A DNA stretch of 9,006 nt, from positions 1-9,006 of the forward strand of contig CAMLSA010000116.1 of assembly GCA_946482655.1 (NCBI GenBank). Direction: 5' to 3'. This document shows positions 7,253-9,006 of the stretch, piece by piece. Position 1 is the first letter of the stretch; the number at the start of each line of letters is the position of its first letter. The position numbers were made by a program, and so were the translations under genes. Origin of the DNA: an uncultured Sphingomonas sp. (GTDB lineage: Bacteria > Pseudomonadota > Alphaproteobacteria > Sphingomonadales > Sphingomonadaceae). The notes below the pieces were generated by a model that worked only from the letters and a program-made list of their open reading frames with translations, was not told the DNA's origin and searched no databases.

Positions 7253-7262
7253 ACCACCCCCG

Positions 7263-8372
7263 ATGGCCATGTCTCTCCTCGGCTCCAAGCCGTTCTTCGA
7301 CGACAAGAACCATGCCTTCTGGGTGCTCCAGTCGGCGGGGTGGACCGGCTATTTCGTGCTGCGCTCGCTGGGTGGCCTTGCCAACAACATGGGGTTGCTG
7401 TTCGTCGTTCCCACCGCCTTGACCACCGCGACCGGCTATTCGCTGACCCTGCTGATGGCGTCCGCCTACCGGCGGCTGATCACGCAGAAGCCGATCGTCA
7501 CCTGGTCGGTCTCGATCCTGATCCTGGTGCTCGCCGCGGCGGTCTTCTCGTCGATCGAGACATGGGCCCACGCCACCTTTTACCGGCCCGAGGAGATGCC
7601 CGAGGGGATTCAGTTCTTCGGCGCGATCCTGCTCGATTTCTCGCTCCTGGCGGCCTGGTCGGCGCTCTATTACGGGATCAACTTCTATCTGCTGCTCGAG
7701 GAGCAGTCGGATCGGGTCGAGCGGCTCGAAAGCCAGGCCTCGTCCGCGCAGCTCGCGATGCTGCGCTATCAGCTCAATCCGCATTTCCTGTTCAACACGC
7801 TCAATTCCATCTCGACCCTGGTGCTGCTCAAGGAGACCCAGCGTGCCAACGCGATGTTGTCGCGGCTGTCCTCCTTTCTGCGCTATACCCTCGCCAACGA
7901 GCCCGAGGGCACGGTGAGCCTCGCCCAAGAGGTCGAGACGCTCAAACTTTATCTCGAGATCGAGAAGATGCGCTTCGAGGACCGGCTGCGAGCGAGCTTC
8001 GACATCGATCCGGCGGCGTCGGAGGCGCGGCTGCCGTCGCTGCTGCTCCAGCCACTGGTCGAAAACGCGATCAAATATGCGGTCACCCCGCTCGAGCAAG
8101 GCGCCGACATCAATGTCGCGGCAAGGCTCATGGGCATGGAACCCGACGGACGTCTGGTCATTACGGTCACCGATACCGGGCCGGGGTTGACCGATGGCAT
8201 TGCACGCCCCACCTATTCGACTGGCGTCGGTCTGGCGAATATTCGCGACAGACTGGCGCAGGCCTATGGAACGGATCAGCGATTTGAGGTCCAGACTGGC
8301 CGGGAGGAAGGCTTTGGTGTCTTGATCGACATCCCCTTCCAAACTGCGAAACAACGCAAGGACGGTGCATGA
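7263..8372 (+). CDS. LytS/YehU-family membrane sensor histidine kinase
   Basis: This is the sensor of a LytS/LytTR-type two-component system; it autophosphorylates on histidine and passes phosphate to the regulator encoded next. The protein has 369 residues. The N-terminal half has about four membrane segments (roughly 18-36, 44-66, 80-98, 118-144) with short loops and no extracytoplasmic sensor domain. A short coiled linker (EEQSDRVERLESQASSAQLAML, 146-167) leads to the His_kinase motif QLNPHFLFNTLNSIS (170-184, His174). The ATPase part shows the N-box LLQPLVENAIKY (261-272, Asn268), DTGPG (304-308) and TGVGLANIRDRL (320-331). No Shine-Dalgarno is evident before the ATG at 7263; a second ATG lies two codons later. 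Its stop overlaps the start of the regulator gene (ATGA), so the two are co-translated. The stimulus is unknown; its place after dctA suggests carboxylate sensing, as inference only. Confidence 0.92.
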   Translation: MAMSLLGSKPFFDDKNHAFWVLQSAGWTGYFVLRSLGGLANNMGLLFVVPTALTTATGYSLTLLMASAYRRLITQKPIVTWSVSILILVLAAAVFSSIETWAHATFYRPEEMPEGIQFFGAILLDFSLLAAWSALYYGINFYLLLEEQSDRVERLESQASSAQLAMLRYQLNPHFLFNTLNSISTLVLLKETQRANAMLSRLSSFLRYTLANEPEGTVSLAQEVETLKLYLEIEKMRFEDRLRASFDIDPAASEARLPSLLLQPLVENAIKYAVTPLEQGADINVAARLMGMEPDGRLVITVTDTGPGLTDGIARPTYSTGVGLANIRDRLAQAYGTDQRFEVQTGREEGFGVLIDIPFQTAKQRKDGA

Positions 8373-9006
8373 CGATCCGAACCATTCTCGTCGATGACGA
8401 GCCGCTGGCCATACAGGGCCTTCAACTGAGGCTGGCCCCGCACGAGGATGTCGAAATCATCGAAACCTGTCTCAATGGCCGCGAGGCCATAAGAGCGATC
8501 AAGACCCACAAGCCCGATCTCGTCTTTCTCGACATTCAGATGCCGGGGTTTGACGGCTTTTCGGTGATCCAGGGGCTGATGGAGGTCGAACCCCCCTTGT
8601 TCGTCTTCGTCACCGCCTATCAGGATCATGCGATTCGCGCTTTCGAGGCGCAGGCGATGGATTATCTGCTGAAGCCGGTCGACGAGCAGCGGCTTGCCGA
8701 CACGCTAGACCGGGTCCGCCAGCGGCTTACCGAGAAGCGCGGGGTCGAGGAGGCGGGGCGCCTCAAGGAAGTGCTGCAGGAGGTCGCGCCCGACGCCGCC
8801 GACAATTTCGTCGATGGCGACGATCAGCCCGCCTCGAACCGTTTCGAGAAGCTGATCAACATCAAGGATCGCGGACAGATCTTCCGCGTCGACGTCGATA
8901 CGATCGAGCGGATCGACGCCGCCGGCGACTATATGTGCATCTATACCGGCGACAACACGCTGATCCTGCGCGAGACGATGAAGGATCTCGAAAAGCGCCT
9001 CGATCC
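8369..9006 (+). CDS. LytTR-family response regulator, runs off right edge
   Basis: This is the partner regulator of the kinase encoded before it, a DNA-binding transcription factor. The visible 212 residues hold a receiver domain at about 3-120: acidic pair Asp9-Asp10 (ILVDDEPLA), phosphorylation site Asp55 in LVFLDIQMPGFDG (51-63), Thr82 in FVTAYQDHAIRAFEAQAMDYLLKPV and Lys102. A charged, acidic linker of about 35 residues follows (EEAGRLKEVLQEVAPDAADNF...). A LytTR DNA-binding domain begins near residue 158: FEKLINIKDRGQIFRVDVDTIERIDAAGDYMCIYTGDNTLILRETMKDLEKRL, with the family's aromatic core and strand pattern; its last part is outside the window. The ATG at 8369 overlaps the kinase stop by 4 nt. 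Targets cannot be read from the window; dctA and the receptor gene are the obvious candidates by position. LytTR proteins bind direct repeats, and I did not identify such a pair with confidence upstream of either gene. Confidence 0.93.
   Translation, partial: MTIRTILVDDEPLAIQGLQLRLAPHEDVEIIETCLNGREAIRAIKTHKPDLVFLDIQMPGFDGFSVIQGLMEVEPPLFVFVTAYQDHAIRAFEAQAMDYLLKPVDEQRLADTLDRVRQRLTEKRGVEEAGRLKEVLQEVAPDAADNFVDGDDQPASNRFEKLINIKDRGQIFRVDVDTIERIDAAGDYMCIYTGDNTLILRETMKDLEKRLD

Noticed and set aside
6442..7257. 271-codon minus-strand frame opposite dctA, and a 385-codon minus-strand frame (7197-8354) opposite the kinase gene
   Set aside because: Both are antisense to confident genes and show the same low-complexity Arg/Gln/Asp/Gly-rich composition; no motif or ribosome site supports them.

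Overview
The window is GC-rich, densely coded DNA from what looks like a sphingomonad-type alphaproteobacterium. The main reason is the leftward Entner-Doudoroff operon zwf-pgl-edd. Its Zwf protein carries the variant N-terminal motif GDLSQRMLL and closely resembles the Zymomonas/Sphingomonas form as I remember it. High third-position GC also produces very long spurious antisense ORFs. I see no RNA genes, CRISPR arrays, transposases or phage genes.

Left part, minus strand: zwf (glucose-6-phosphate dehydrogenase), pgl (6-phosphogluconolactonase) and the start of edd (6-phosphogluconate dehydratase, which runs off the left edge) lie 27 and 14 nt apart, each with a purine-rich ribosome binding site. 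Together they convert glucose 6-phosphate to 2-keto-3-deoxy-6-phosphogluconate. A 163-bp divergent spacer separates zwf from the rightward genes.

Middle, plus strand: a GNAT-fold N-acyltransferase of the OlsB type (first step of ornithine-lipid synthesis) is followed by a 152-bp spacer. Next comes a 677-aa TonB-dependent outer-membrane receptor with signal peptide, TonB-box-like segment, plug and barrel. Its substrate cannot be read from sequence.

Right part, plus strand: after a spacer holding a strong C/G palindrome and a second, partial copy of its left arm, there is dctA, a C4-dicarboxylate:cation symporter. It is followed by a LytS/YehU-type membrane histidine kinase and, overlapping it by 4 nt, a LytTR response regulator cut by the right edge. 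Receptor, symporter, kinase and regulator may form a regulated uptake module, but that link rests on gene order only. The family assignments are otherwise conventional; this candidate module and the palindromic spacer before dctA are the parts most worth a second look.
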